From Mycobacteriales bacterium (lineage in GTDB: Bacteria > Actinomycetota > Actinomycetes > Mycobacteriales > Mycobacteriaceae): 64,000 nt of DNA. This document shows, piece after piece, positions 53,471 to 61,448 of this stretch. The stretch lies in the NCBI GenBank assembly GCA_012842085.1, contig DUTM01000013.1:186001-250000 (forward strand), read 5' to 3'. The position numbers were made by a program, and so were the translations under genes. Every line of letters begins with the position of its first letter. The stretch's first letter is position 1. Under the pieces are notes generated by a model. It saw only the letters and a list, made by a program, of their open reading frames with translations. It had not been told where the DNA came from and ran no database searches.

Positions 53471-54919
53471 TTAGTGTTCCGGAAGCGCATCAAGGAAGCT
53501 CTTCGCCCAGCGGTTGACGTCGTGTGTGAGCACCTGGCGGCGAAGTGCACGCATGCGGCGGCGCCGCTCCTCTTCAGGATCCTCGATCGCGTGCATGATA
53601 GCGTCTTTGACTCCCTCAATATCATAGGGGTTGCATTGGTAAGCTGTGCGCAATTCACGCGCTGCTCCAGCGAATTCTGAGAGAACAAGGGAACCGTTGC
53701 CATCTGTCGAGGCTGCAACAAACTCTTTGCACACCAAATTCATGCCGTCTTTGAGCGGGGTGACCAGCATGACATCGGCGTTGCGGTAGAAGCCGAGCAG
53801 ATCCTCGAATGGTGCAGACTGGTGGAGGTAAGAGATAACGGGCCGTCCCACACTGGCGTACTCACCATTGATACGGGCCACCTTCTCCTCCACTCGTTTG
53901 CGGAGTTCCTTATAGGCGTCCACACGTTCGCGGCTGGGGGTAGCAAGCTGTACGAAAACGAACTTTTCGGGGTCGAGACGTCCCTCTTGCAGCAGCTGAT
54001 AGATAGCCTCCAGGCGAACTTCGATCCCTTTGGTGTAGTCCATGCGGTCGACACCAAGAGCGAGAGTGGCGGGATCCCCAACTCGTTTGCGTAACTCGAC
54101 GCCATGTTTCTTAATTTCGTCGGTTTTTGCCTGCTCGTCGAAAGCACCGGAGTCGATGGAGATAGGGAAGGCACCAACTTTTACGAAACGGGGTGAGCCC
54201 TCTTTTTGGGGCACCTCAATGTGGCCACAATGTCCGACGCAGCTCATCTTGCCGCGGGTAACGCGGTGCTTGCGACGAACATTGGTGAGGCGCTGAAAGT
54301 TGATAGCGTTTCCGGGGACGTGGAACCCAATAAGGTCAGAGCCCAGGAGCCCATCGATAATCTCATCGCGCCAGGGGAGCTGCTCAAACAGCTCCAGTGG
54401 TGGAAACGGAATGTGCAGGAAAAAGCCGATACGGACATCGGGACGCATCTCCCGCAGAAGTGCTGGCACTAGCTGCAGCTGGTAATCATTTACCCACACG
54501 ACGCCATTTTCAGCGGCCGTTTCGGCAGCTACTTCCGCGAAGCGTTGGTTAACTTCCTTATAGGTCTCCCACCAGTCTTCGCGGTACTGTGGCTCAACGA
54601 TTCCATTGTGGTAGAGGGGCCACAGGGTGTCGTTCGAAAAACCTTCGTAATAGTTTTCTACTTCTTCTGCGCTAAGTTTTACCGGAATGATGGTGACGCC
54701 ATCCTGGTCGAAAGGTTCAGGTTCGGCGTCTGCAACTCCGGGCCAGCCAATCCAGGCTCCGTGGTGGGAACGCAAAATAGGCTCAAGAGCGGTAACTAGA
54801 CCGCCTGGGCTTCGTTTCCATTCTTGGGTGCCATCCTCGTGGGTGACGAGGTCGGTGGGGAGGCGGTTAGCAACGACAAGGAATTTGGCCTTTTTGTTAA
54901 GTGGCTCTTGACCCGTCAT
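53471..54919 (-). CDS. otsA: Trehalose-6-phosphate synthase
   Basis: GT20 glycosyltransferase, 482 residues, joining nucleotide-glucose and glucose-6-phosphate into trehalose-6-phosphate. Motifs: VVANRLPTD, SPGGLVTALEP, WVNDYQLQLVP, FFLHIPFPP, the sugar-nucleotide motif DRMDYTKG and KDGMNLVCKEF. The ribosome site GAGGAG is encoded by the last codons of the small upstream ORF, whose stop lies three bases before the otsA ATG. Product would feed the phosphatase domain of the MFS-OtsB fusion. Confidence 0.95.
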   Translation of the reverse strand: MTGQEPLNKKAKFLVVANRLPTDLVTHEDGTQEWKRSPGGLVTALEPILRSHHGAWIGWPGVADAEPEPFDQDGVTIIPVKLSAEEVENYYEGFSNDTLWPLYHNGIVEPQYREDWWETYKEVNQRFAEVAAETAAENGVVWVNDYQLQLVPALLREMRPDVRIGFFLHIPFPPLELFEQLPWRDEIIDGLLGSDLIGFHVPGNAINFQRLTNVRRKHRVTRGKMSCVGHCGHIEVPQKEGSPRFVKVGAFPISIDSGAFDEQAKTDEIKKHGVELRKRVGDPATLALGVDRMDYTKGIEVRLEAIYQLLQEGRLDPEKFVFVQLATPSRERVDAYKELRKRVEEKVARINGEYASVGRPVISYLHQSAPFEDLLGFYRNADVMLVTPLKDGMNLVCKEFVAASTDGNGSLVLSEFAGAARELRTAYQCNPYDIEGVKDAIMHAIEDPEEERRRRMRALRRQVLTHDVNRWAKSFLDALPEH

Positions 54920-54922
54920 GAT

Positions 54923-55090
54923 CTACTCCTCTGAAAGTCCTACTCCCAGCATGTTCATCAGCTCGAGGGCTTCGTCGTCCTTTTTCGCATAGCCAGCGAC
55001 AACGCGACGAGCACGACGAGCCGTTTCTTCTTCTAGGGGGCCATAAGTGTCGTGGTTTTGTCGGATAATATCGCTAGTCTTTGGTGGCAT
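54923..55090 (-). CDS. Small 55-residue protein coupled to otsA
   Basis: A short ORF read on the minus strand: ATG 55090, TAG at 54923-54925. It starts MPPKTSDIIRQNHDTYGP, continues with a Glu cluster and the basic helix TARRARRVVAGYAKKDDE, and ends GVGLSEE. AAAAGGA lies nine bases before the ATG. Its end supplies the otsA ribosome site, three bases from the otsA start, a classic coupling arrangement. A similarly sized hypothetical gene (Rv3489) adjoins otsA in M. tuberculosis, which supports it being real. Function unknown. Confidence 0.75.
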   Translation of the reverse strand: MPPKTSDIIRQNHDTYGPLEEETARRARRVVAGYAKKDDEALELMNMLGVGLSEE

Positions 55091-55323
55091 GAATAGATGT
55101 CCTTTTCGTTGATCAGTTATCTATATGTTAGGGACGTCTGGGCATAATTTCCAGTAAAGGCCTTCTGACCTGGGGGAACTCCCGGAGTTGGTCCGTCCCT
55201 AAATTTTACGGGAATTAGCAGTGCGGCGGGCAATATTGCCCATAATCAAATATTCTCCAGCGCTAATTCTGGTCTGGCGCATTTTTCCATTAATATAGGT
55301 GGGGCTTCATCCCCGAAGCGTTC

Positions 55324-55399
55324 GCTAGAGTGGCTCAATTGGTAGAGCATCCGACTTGTAATCGGAAGGTTGCGGGTTCAAGTCCCGTCTCTAGCTCCA
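55324..55399 (+). tRNA. tRNA-Thr (anticodon TGT)
   Basis: Complete cloverleaf: acceptor GCTAGAG/CTCTAGC, D-arm with TGGTAGAG, anticodon stem TCCGA/TCGGA with loop CTTGTAA (anticodon TGT, reads ACA), T-arm with GGTTCAAGTCC. The CCA end is encoded (55397-55399). Confidence 0.97.
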
Positions 55400-55455
55400 C
55401 GATCCGCAGTTCAATGTGCGTTTTAGATTCGCGCAAAGCTTTGCAGATAGTAGTT

Positions 55456-55475
55456 GGGGACTGTATAGGGACTGT
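55456..55475. repeat. GGGACTGT direct repeat downstream of tRNA-Thr
   Basis: GGGACTGT occurs twice (55457-55464 and 55468-55475) with an 11-base period, about 60 bases past the tRNA. Such repeats beside a tRNA gene resemble integrase arm or attachment sites, but no integrase gene is visible in the window. Confidence 0.35.
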
Positions 55476-56164
55476 TATGACTGCTTTTTAGGCTTAGTCT
55501 GCTCTTCCATCTCCACAAACAGTTGCTTGCATTCGGACAGGTTCCTAATGCGATTCTGTGTTTGTTTGTCTCCCTGCCCGATGGCGCTCAATACCTTTTG
55601 GGTAGTGGCAGAGTATTTTTCGAAAACGGCACGCAGTGTTTCGGAAAGTTTATCCATCTGTTCTTGAGTCTTGATGGGGTTGGCGCGCAGTTCTTTCGAC
55701 TTTGCAGAGAAAACTTTGTCGCCCTCATATAGCACGTCGATAAGCTCTTGTAGAGCCTCTTTCTGCTTCTCACTTCCCGACATCATGACGGAGCTGGAGC
55801 GCATGGTGAGGGCAGTGCTCCGGAAATCCGATGCTTGCCGTTCGAGAGCATTGGGGAGACGGTCCAAGTATTCTTCTTGGCTCTCATTTTTGCGGATATT
55901 CAGGGCGTCTGCGTCAGCCGCAATGGTGTTGTGAGCCGGGCAGAAACTACTCCACCATCCCACCAAACTGTTGGCAGGCAAAGCTTCACTGGAATCGCTA
56001 TTGCGTTGGTTGCTATCCACAAAGGTGGCTAGCGCCAAAATCAAAGCGAAGACGAGCCCCAGCGCCAGGGCCGTAAAAATTTTCTTCTTCCGCAGCGCAG
56101 CCTGCGGATCTTTCGGCTCGGTGGTCTCTTTTTCGGGCTCTTTAGTGGCTTTGTTATCGGTCAT
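55475..56164 (-). CDS. Membrane-anchored protein of unknown function (paralog 1)
   Basis: 229 residues: a charged cytosolic N-terminus rich in Lys/Glu/Thr, one membrane helix (about 28-48), then an external, predicted all-helical domain. Signature shared with the next gene: Trp-Trp followed by Cys and His (GWWSSFCPAHN) right after the membrane helix, and a second Cys near the C-terminus (LSECKQLF), probably a disulfide. No family recognised. Stop overlaps the GGGACTGT repeat. It forms a pair with 56213-56818, 48 bases apart. Confidence 0.75.
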   Translation of the reverse strand: MTDNKATKEPEKETTEPKDPQAALRKKKIFTALALGLVFALILALATFVDSNQRNSDSSEALPANSLVGWWSSFCPAHNTIAADADALNIRKNESQEEYLDRLPNALERQASDFRSTALTMRSSSVMMSGSEKQKEALQELIDVLYEGDKVFSAKSKELRANPIKTQEQMDKLSETLRAVFEKYSATTQKVLSAIGQGDKQTQNRIRNLSECKQLFVEMEEQTKPKKQS

Positions 56165-56212
56165 AATAAAGGGGCTCTCCTACGGCTAATGCACTATATA
56201 AATGGTAACAGC

Positions 56213-56818
56213 TTAAAGAAAAGCTGCGCACTGCGGCAGTCTTCTAATAGCAGCAATATTTTTAGTGCTTCCAGCACCTACTTTATCTATTCCCTGGCTG
56301 AGTTGGGATACGTAATTTTCGTACACAAGTTTTAGTTGTTGTGCAGCAGTTTTTAACGATTCTTGGGAGGGGTTGCGGAGTGTCGAAATCGGCAGTGCGC
56401 GGAGTTCTTCCTGGGCGGTAGAAAGTGCTTCCAGCACCATGTTGTAGCCCTCTTCCTGCCGCTGAGTGGGGTAACGGAAGGGGAGTGATTCCAAAGTGTC
56501 GGCGGTGATTTTGAAAAGCTCCTGTTGCCGCTCTAGCGCTGCTTTAACGTCATCCGCTTCATAGGGAGGAGTCACGCTTTGGGCGTTGAAATAAACCATG
56601 GTGTGGCCGTTGCAAATGGTGTCCCACCATTGGTAAAGCTCGTCGTCGGAAACTCCACGCAAGTGCACAATGACACTCACCGTAATGCTGTTGAAAAGCA
56701 GAACCGTCAACAGCAGCGCGATTGCTTTTTGCAGCAGGGAGCGATCCTCCTGCACCGACTTGGAGCGGAAAAGCCGAGATGGCTGTGGAGTTTCTTGGAG
56801 TGCACGATACTTGGACAC
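56213..56818 (-). CDS. Membrane-anchored protein of unknown function (paralog 2)
   Basis: 201 residues from GTG 56818. A basic N-terminus, one membrane helix (about 30-52), then an external helical domain with the same layout as its neighbour: QWWDTICNGHT after the helix and LPQCAAF at the very end. Overall identity between the two is low, so the duplication is old. An ATG two bases upstream is out of frame. No family recognised; the pair may act together at the membrane. Confidence 0.72.
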   Translation of the reverse strand: MSKYRALQETPQPSRLFRSKSVQEDRSLLQKAIALLLTVLLFNSITVSVIVHLRGVSDDELYQWWDTICNGHTMVYFNAQSVTPPYEADDVKAALERQQELFKITADTLESLPFRYPTQRQEEGYNMVLEALSTAQEELRALPISTLRNPSQESLKTAAQQLKLVYENYVSQLSQGIDKVGAGSTKNIAAIRRLPQCAAFL

Positions 56819-56836
56819 ATCTTTACCCTAAATAAA

Positions 56837-56874
56837 ATGAAGGCGGGGAGCCACTCGGAGCTCCCCGCCTTCAT
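56837..56874 (-). terminator. Terminator after the GH1 gene
   Basis: Perfect 15-bp stem (56837-56851 with 56860-56874), 8-base loop, followed on the minus strand by TTTATTT. Confidence 0.85.
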
Positions 56875-56891
56875 AAGGCGTTTGTCGTTAT

Positions 56892-58244
56892 TTACTTCAA
56901 GTTAGCCAGCGGTCCGTCCACGCTCGGCGGGTTGATGCAGGAATCAAGTCCGCGAGTCAAGGAGCAGAAAGCTGGGTCGGCAACTGGCTTGTAGCCCTTC
57001 GGTACGCCACCGTGGTGGGTAACGTAGCGGTAGGCAGCGACACCAGTGGTGGGCTTGCGCTTGAGGCTGCCGTCCTTCAGCACATCCACTTGGTAGAGAC
57101 CGAAGCGGGAGTTGTACTGTCCCCACTCGTAGTTGTCGGTGATGGACCAGTAGTTGTAGCCGATGACGGGGTAGCCGTCAGCCACTGCGCGCTGAATCCA
57201 GAAGAAGGTGTCGTAGACCCAGTCCTTCTTCTTGTAGCCGTCTTCGCGCTTACCGTTGTAGGTCGGTAGGCCGTTCTCAATGATGTACACCGGGATGCCG
57301 GGGAATGCTTCGGAGAAGTACTTAATGGCGTGGTAGATGCCATCCGGCTGGGGGCGAATCTTCGAGAAGCTGGAAGTTGCACCGTAAGCGGCACTCAGGT
57401 TGTCGAGGGAAAGACCGTAGTAGTAGTCAATTCCCACGAAGTCCAAGTGATTCTTCACGGGGACGAAGAGGAACTGGTCAGCAATCGGGGTAACGAGTGG
57501 TAGGAAGGCTTCGTTAGTGCCAACCTGGTTCTTCTTGTTAACACCCTTAATGATGTCGTAAGCGTTCTTGTGGGCTTGCACGATCTTCTTCATGAAGTCC
57601 ACCATTTGCACGCGTTCCACCATGCCAACTTCGACTTCGTGGCCGAAGAAGACGAGGGGCTCGTTAAAGGTGATCCAGGAAACGGGAGTCTTCTTACCCC
57701 AACGATTCGCAATGAACTTTACGTAGCGGTTGTAGTCCTTGAGGGTCTGTTCGTTCAGGAAGCCGCCCTGGTCAGCAACCCAACCCGGGTAGACGTAGTG
57801 AACAGTGGAGATCTGGGGCGTAATGCCGTGCTTCCGCATGGTGCGGAAAACATCGTCGTAGTAGTGGATTTCCTTCCAGTTCCACTTGCCCTTTTGGGGC
57901 TCAATGCGAGCCCATTCGATGGAGATGCGGAAAGTATCGAGACCCATCCAGGCCGCGTTTCCGATGTCTTCCTTGTAACGGTGACGGAAGTCAGTGGCGT
58001 TCTTTACAGGGTTGACCTTTTCTGGATCCTTCGGGGATTCGCGGTCAACGTAGCGTTTCCAGTTGCTGTCGTAGTTGCTTCCCTCAACCTGGAATCCAGC
58101 AGTGGCAGTTCCGAAGCGGAACTTGCCCCAAGGATGTTTGACGGAGGCGGCGTCGGCGGTGGTTCCTGCCACGAGGCCTGATGCCAGCATGGCTACGGAA
58201 GCGGCAGCAGCTACAAACTTCTTCACAAATGAGTTGAGCTTCAT
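56892..58244 (-). CDS. Secreted glycoside hydrolase family 1 enzyme
   Basis: 450 residues with a clear Sec signal (cleavage near TADA-A, residues 30-34), unusual for GH1, whose bacterial members are mostly cytosolic. The (beta/alpha)8 barrel has the acid/base Glu195 in TFNEP and the nucleophile Glu323 in IIENG, plus NYWSITDNYEW near the end. The aglycone-side HxxDxP motif is changed to VHYVYPGW. A C-terminal extension of about 45 residues contains two Cys. Substrate unknown; a beta-glucoside or a cell-envelope glycan is possible. Monocistronic, with a terminator on its 3' side. Confidence 0.88.
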   Translation of the reverse strand: MKLNSFVKKFVAAAASVAMLASGLVAGTTADAASVKHPWGKFRFGTATAGFQVEGSNYDSNWKRYVDRESPKDPEKVNPVKNATDFRHRYKEDIGNAAWMGLDTFRISIEWARIEPQKGKWNWKEIHYYDDVFRTMRKHGITPQISTVHYVYPGWVADQGGFLNEQTLKDYNRYVKFIANRWGKKTPVSWITFNEPLVFFGHEVEVGMVERVQMVDFMKKIVQAHKNAYDIIKGVNKKNQVGTNEAFLPLVTPIADQFLFVPVKNHLDFVGIDYYYGLSLDNLSAAYGATSSFSKIRPQPDGIYHAIKYFSEAFPGIPVYIIENGLPTYNGKREDGYKKKDWVYDTFFWIQRAVADGYPVIGYNYWSITDNYEWGQYNSRFGLYQVDVLKDGSLKRKPTTGVAAYRYVTHHGGVPKGYKPVADPAFCSLTRGLDSCINPPSVDGPLANLK

Positions 58245-58380
58245 GTCGTTCCTTCGCAGGGGTAGTAACCAATCTCGGTAATTTTCCCAAGAGCGTGATC
58301 GTCAAAACGCTGCTCACTAGCACCGGTAGGTAAAAAGTGGGCAGCGAAAACAGAAACACTAAGTGCTCTTGAATTTAACT

Positions 58381-58391
58381 TTAACGGTTAA
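58381..58391. promoter_or_regulatory. TTAAC-G-GTTAA palindrome in the GH1/phoP divergent region
   Basis: Perfect inverted repeat in the 285-base region between divergent GH1 and phoP genes, overlapping tandem TTTAAC units (TTTAACTTTAAC at 58374-58385). Possible binding site; its owner is unknown. Nothing else firm is seen in this gap. Confidence 0.3.
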
Positions 58392-58529
58392 GTAAGCCCT
58401 TCGCCTGAGGTTGAGAAAATATTGCCAACAGGACTGCAACTTGTTGTAAGAATCGTCCAACTTAGCGTCTTTCAGCTAATTCCCAGGAACCGTCCAGCCA
58501 TTAACCAAAATCCCAGGAACAATAGAAGT

Positions 58530-59276
58530 ATGACCACGAATGCACACGACACCGAAGAATACGACGGTGAAGGTTTCCCCGACTACAGCGGGACAAAAAT
58601 CCTGGTAGTGGATGACGAGCCCTCAATTGTGGAGCTGCTGAAGGTGAGTCTTAAGTTCCAGGGCTTTGATGTTGAGACTGCTCAAACTGGAGAAGAAGCA
58701 CTCGATGTAGCTCGCACTTTCCACCCGGATGCTTTCATCTTGGACATTATGATGCCCGGCATGGACGGCTTCCGACTGCTGCGGCGCCTGCGCGAAAACG
58801 GTCACGAAGGACCCGTGCTGTACCTCACCGCTAAAGATGACGTGGAAGACCGCATCCACGGGCTCACCCTAGGTGCCGACGACTACGTCACCAAACCCTT
58901 CAGCCTGGAAGAGGTAATCGCCCGGCTGCGCACCATTCTCCGCCGTTCTGACCAACGCGATTTGGGAACACCCACCAGCCGTCTAACTTTTGCAGACATC
59001 GAACTTGACGATGAGACCCACGAAGTGTGGAAGGCCGGTGAACTTGTGGAACTCACGCCCACCGAATTCGCACTACTGCGGTATTTCATGGTTAATGCCG
59101 GGGTGGTACTCTCCAAGTCCCGCATTCTGGACAATGTGTGGGACTACGACTTCAACGGGGATGCCAACGTAGTTGAATCCTATATTTCCTATCTCCGGAA
59201 AAAGGTGGACACCGGACCGGAGAAATACCTCCACACTTTGCGTGGAGTTGGTTACGTCTTGCGTGAGCCGCGATGA
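58530..59276 (+). CDS. phoP: Two-component response regulator PhoP
   Basis: OmpR-family regulator, 248 residues. The receiver domain has the acidic pair in VVDDEPS, the phosphorylation Asp in LDIMMPGMDG, and switch Thr and Lys in LTAKD and VTKPF. The winged-helix domain (FADIELDDETHEVWKAG to LHTLRGVGYVLREPR) is nearly word-for-word M. tuberculosis PhoP. ATG 58530 fits the family; frames back to 58422 lack support. The sensor gene overlaps its end (ATGA). In mycobacteria PhoP governs acyl-trehalose lipids and acid response, in corynebacteria phosphate starvation. Confidence 0.93.
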   Translation: MTTNAHDTEEYDGEGFPDYSGTKILVVDDEPSIVELLKVSLKFQGFDVETAQTGEEALDVARTFHPDAFILDIMMPGMDGFRLLRRLRENGHEGPVLYLTAKDDVEDRIHGLTLGADDYVTKPFSLEEVIARLRTILRRSDQRDLGTPTSRLTFADIELDDETHEVWKAGELVELTPTEFALLRYFMVNAGVVLSKSRILDNVWDYDFNGDANVVESYISYLRKKVDTGPEKYLHTLRGVGYVLREPR

Positions 59277-60826
59277 GTCAAGAGCAGCCGCAGAGTTTCC
59301 CCAACTCCGTCTTGGAACGCATTCCGATGCGTATCTTGTTGACGGTCGGTATAGTTCTTTTGCTTTTTGGTGGTCTGGTGGCCTCCAATGTCGCCATCAC
59401 CACCCTGCAATGGCGAAATAGCATTAACACCGTGGACAACCAGCTTTATGCTGCCCAAAAAGGCTGGGCCTCCCACCCGGGCAGGGCAATGAACCGCCTG
59501 GAGAATCGTGGTCCGTGGGGGCCGCCCAGCCACTTTTTCCTCCTCTTGCAGCCCAGCCACCGAGACGCCTTAATGGTGAACGATAGTCGCGCCGTCCCGA
59601 ATCTCACTTCGGTGGTTCCCGATGGAAACATCCGCACGGTGGAGTCGGATGGTGTTGGCGGCAAATGGCGCATTCTTTCCTATCCCGCGGATTTCATTTT
59701 TGATTGGGAAGCCCGCACTGGGCCGCGCATGGAAGAGGGGATCGTGACGGTTGCTTTGCCGTTGGATCAAGCAATTGCCGACACCCGTAACCTTATTTTG
59801 CTGCAAGTATTTATTGGCGTGGCGGTACTTATAGCGGCCGGCGGCATTACCTGGCTGCTGGTCTCCAAGTCGCTCCACCCGCTGCAGGAGGTTGAGAATG
59901 CAGCGCAGGATATTACCCGCGGTGACTACAACCGACGGGTGACTCTCCAGGGCTACGACACGGAGGTAGAAAATCTTGGATTAGCGTTCAACCAGATGGC
60001 GCAAAAGGTTCAAGAAACCCTCTACTACCAGTATGAATCCGAGCAAGCCGCACGTACCAGCGAAGCGAATATGCGTCGCTTCGTAGGGGATGCCTCCCAT
60101 GAACTACGCACCCCGCTCACCGCTATTAGGGGCTTTGCTGACGCCGCGAAAATGGGTGCTGTCGATACGGAAACCGCCCTCCAGCACATTGGTGATGAGG
60201 GCGTGCGGATGCAGCAGCTCGTCGAAGATTTGCTGCTTCTGGCTCGCATTGACAACAACCGACCCATGGAGCTGAAAGACATCCAAGAAGTCGATCTGTC
60301 GCGCTTGCTGGAAAGCGCTGTTACTGCCGCCAGCATTAGTTGGCCGCAACGCACCATCGACCTCAAACTCACCGACAGTGCGGTGGTGGCAGGTGACGAA
60401 ACGCGACTCCGCCAAATCGTTGACAATCTCATCACCAACGCATTGCGCCACGCGGGAGAAGACGCCGATATCTTGGTGGGACTCCGGGTTGACGATGCCC
60501 GCGACAATGCTTTTATTACCGTGGCAGACAACGGCATTGGGATGGATCAGCACACCCTCAAACATGTGTTTGACCGGTTTTTCCGAGGCGATGATTCGCG
60601 GGCACGCAACAAAGGCGAACGCAGCGAAGGACGAGGCTCCGGACTGGGCTTAGCGATTGTGAAATCGCTGGCCGAAGCACACAACGGAACAGTCACCGTC
60701 ACCTCCAACGAGGGTGAAGGCAGCCAGTTTGTGGTTACTTTGCCGCTGGCGCAGGAAGGCCCAGCAGAGGCAGCGGGACCAACTGAGACAGATACATCAG
60801 CTAAAACCGGTTCTGCCAACTCCTAG
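59273..60826 (+). CDS. phoR: Sensor histidine kinase PhoR
   Basis: 517 residues: two membrane helices (about 20-45 and 172-198) around an external sensing domain of about 125 residues, HAMP (HPLQEVENAAQDITRGDY), H-box DASHELRTPL with the phospho-acceptor His, N-box NLITNALRHA, G1 DNGIGM, and G2 GRGSGLGLAIVKS. An Ala/Thr-rich tail ends the protein. Overlaps phoP by four bases. The HIT gene beyond it reproduces the mycobacterial phoP-phoR-Rv0759c order, which supports the PhoR assignment. Confidence 0.92.
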   Translation: MSQEQPQSFPNSVLERIPMRILLTVGIVLLLFGGLVASNVAITTLQWRNSINTVDNQLYAAQKGWASHPGRAMNRLENRGPWGPPSHFFLLLQPSHRDALMVNDSRAVPNLTSVVPDGNIRTVESDGVGGKWRILSYPADFIFDWEARTGPRMEEGIVTVALPLDQAIADTRNLILLQVFIGVAVLIAAGGITWLLVSKSLHPLQEVENAAQDITRGDYNRRVTLQGYDTEVENLGLAFNQMAQKVQETLYYQYESEQAARTSEANMRRFVGDASHELRTPLTAIRGFADAAKMGAVDTETALQHIGDEGVRMQQLVEDLLLLARIDNNRPMELKDIQEVDLSRLLESAVTAASISWPQRTIDLKLTDSAVVAGDETRLRQIVDNLITNALRHAGEDADILVGLRVDDARDNAFITVADNGIGMDQHTLKHVFDRFFRGDDSRARNKGERSEGRGSGLGLAIVKSLAEAHNGTVTVTSNEGEGSQFVVTLPLAQEGPAEAAGPTETDTSAKTGSANS

Positions 60827-60873
60827 GTGTGCCAACCCCTTAGCACCGTCACCCGCTTTAAAACACATAAAAA

Positions 60874-60912
60874 CCGGCTGGCCAGCACATCCACATGTCG
60901 CTGGCCAGCCGG
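60874..60912. terminator. Bidirectional terminator between phoR and HIT gene
   Basis: Perfect 13-bp stem (60874-60886 with 60900-60912) and 13-base loop between convergent genes, followed by AAAGTATT. Confidence 0.8.
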
Positions 60913-60931
60913 AAAGTATTAGAGGAGAGAG

Positions 60932-61363
60932 TTAGACGGCAGAGCCATCCTCCCAGTTGACGCCCATTTCAGCGAGAGTGTCGCGAATCTTCTGGGCAGC
61001 CTCATCCATATCTTCGGCAGGGACGTTTTGTTGGACTTGGGAAAAGTCGTAATCTGCCTTGCTCCAGGCCGGGAAAACGTGAATATGAGTGTGGGGCACG
61101 TCAAAACCGACAATAATTTCCCCAGCACGCGGAGCATCCCAAGCCTTGCATACAGCCTGACCAATAAGTTGGCTGACACGTGCAACGTGCAACCAAAGGT
61201 CGCTTGGAAGATCCGTCCATTTGTCTATTTCTTCGCGGGGAACAACCAGCGTGTGCCCCATTTTTATGGGTTCAATCGACAGGAAAGCGACCACCTTATC
61301 GTCTTTGTAAACAAAGCGTCCGGGCAGTTCGCCGTTGATGATTTTAGTGAATACAGAAGCCAT
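60932..61363 (-). CDS. HIT-family nucleotide-binding protein
   Basis: 143-residue cytosolic histidine-triad hydrolase/transferase. The triad HTHIHVFP is intact, and the N-terminal FTKIINGELPGRFVYKDDKVVAFL and GHTLVVPREE segments are typical of HIT proteins. ATG 61363 matches family starts; the frame continues to 61525 without homology. On the minus strand TACTAT lies seven bases before the ATG, so the mRNA may be leaderless, though AGGAA is also adjacent. Natural substrate unknown (nucleoside phosphoramidates or dinucleotides). Confidence 0.9.
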   Translation of the reverse strand: MASVFTKIINGELPGRFVYKDDKVVAFLSIEPIKMGHTLVVPREEIDKWTDLPSDLWLHVARVSQLIGQAVCKAWDAPRAGEIIVGFDVPHTHIHVFPAWSKADYDFSQVQQNVPAEDMDEAAQKIRDTLAEMGVNWEDGSAV

Positions 61364-61448
61364 GGTTCCTATAGTAACGATAAATTGGGGGGTAGTAATC
61401 CAAATAAGGAATAGGTAAGTAAGTCCAGAAACATCTAGGCTATTACTT

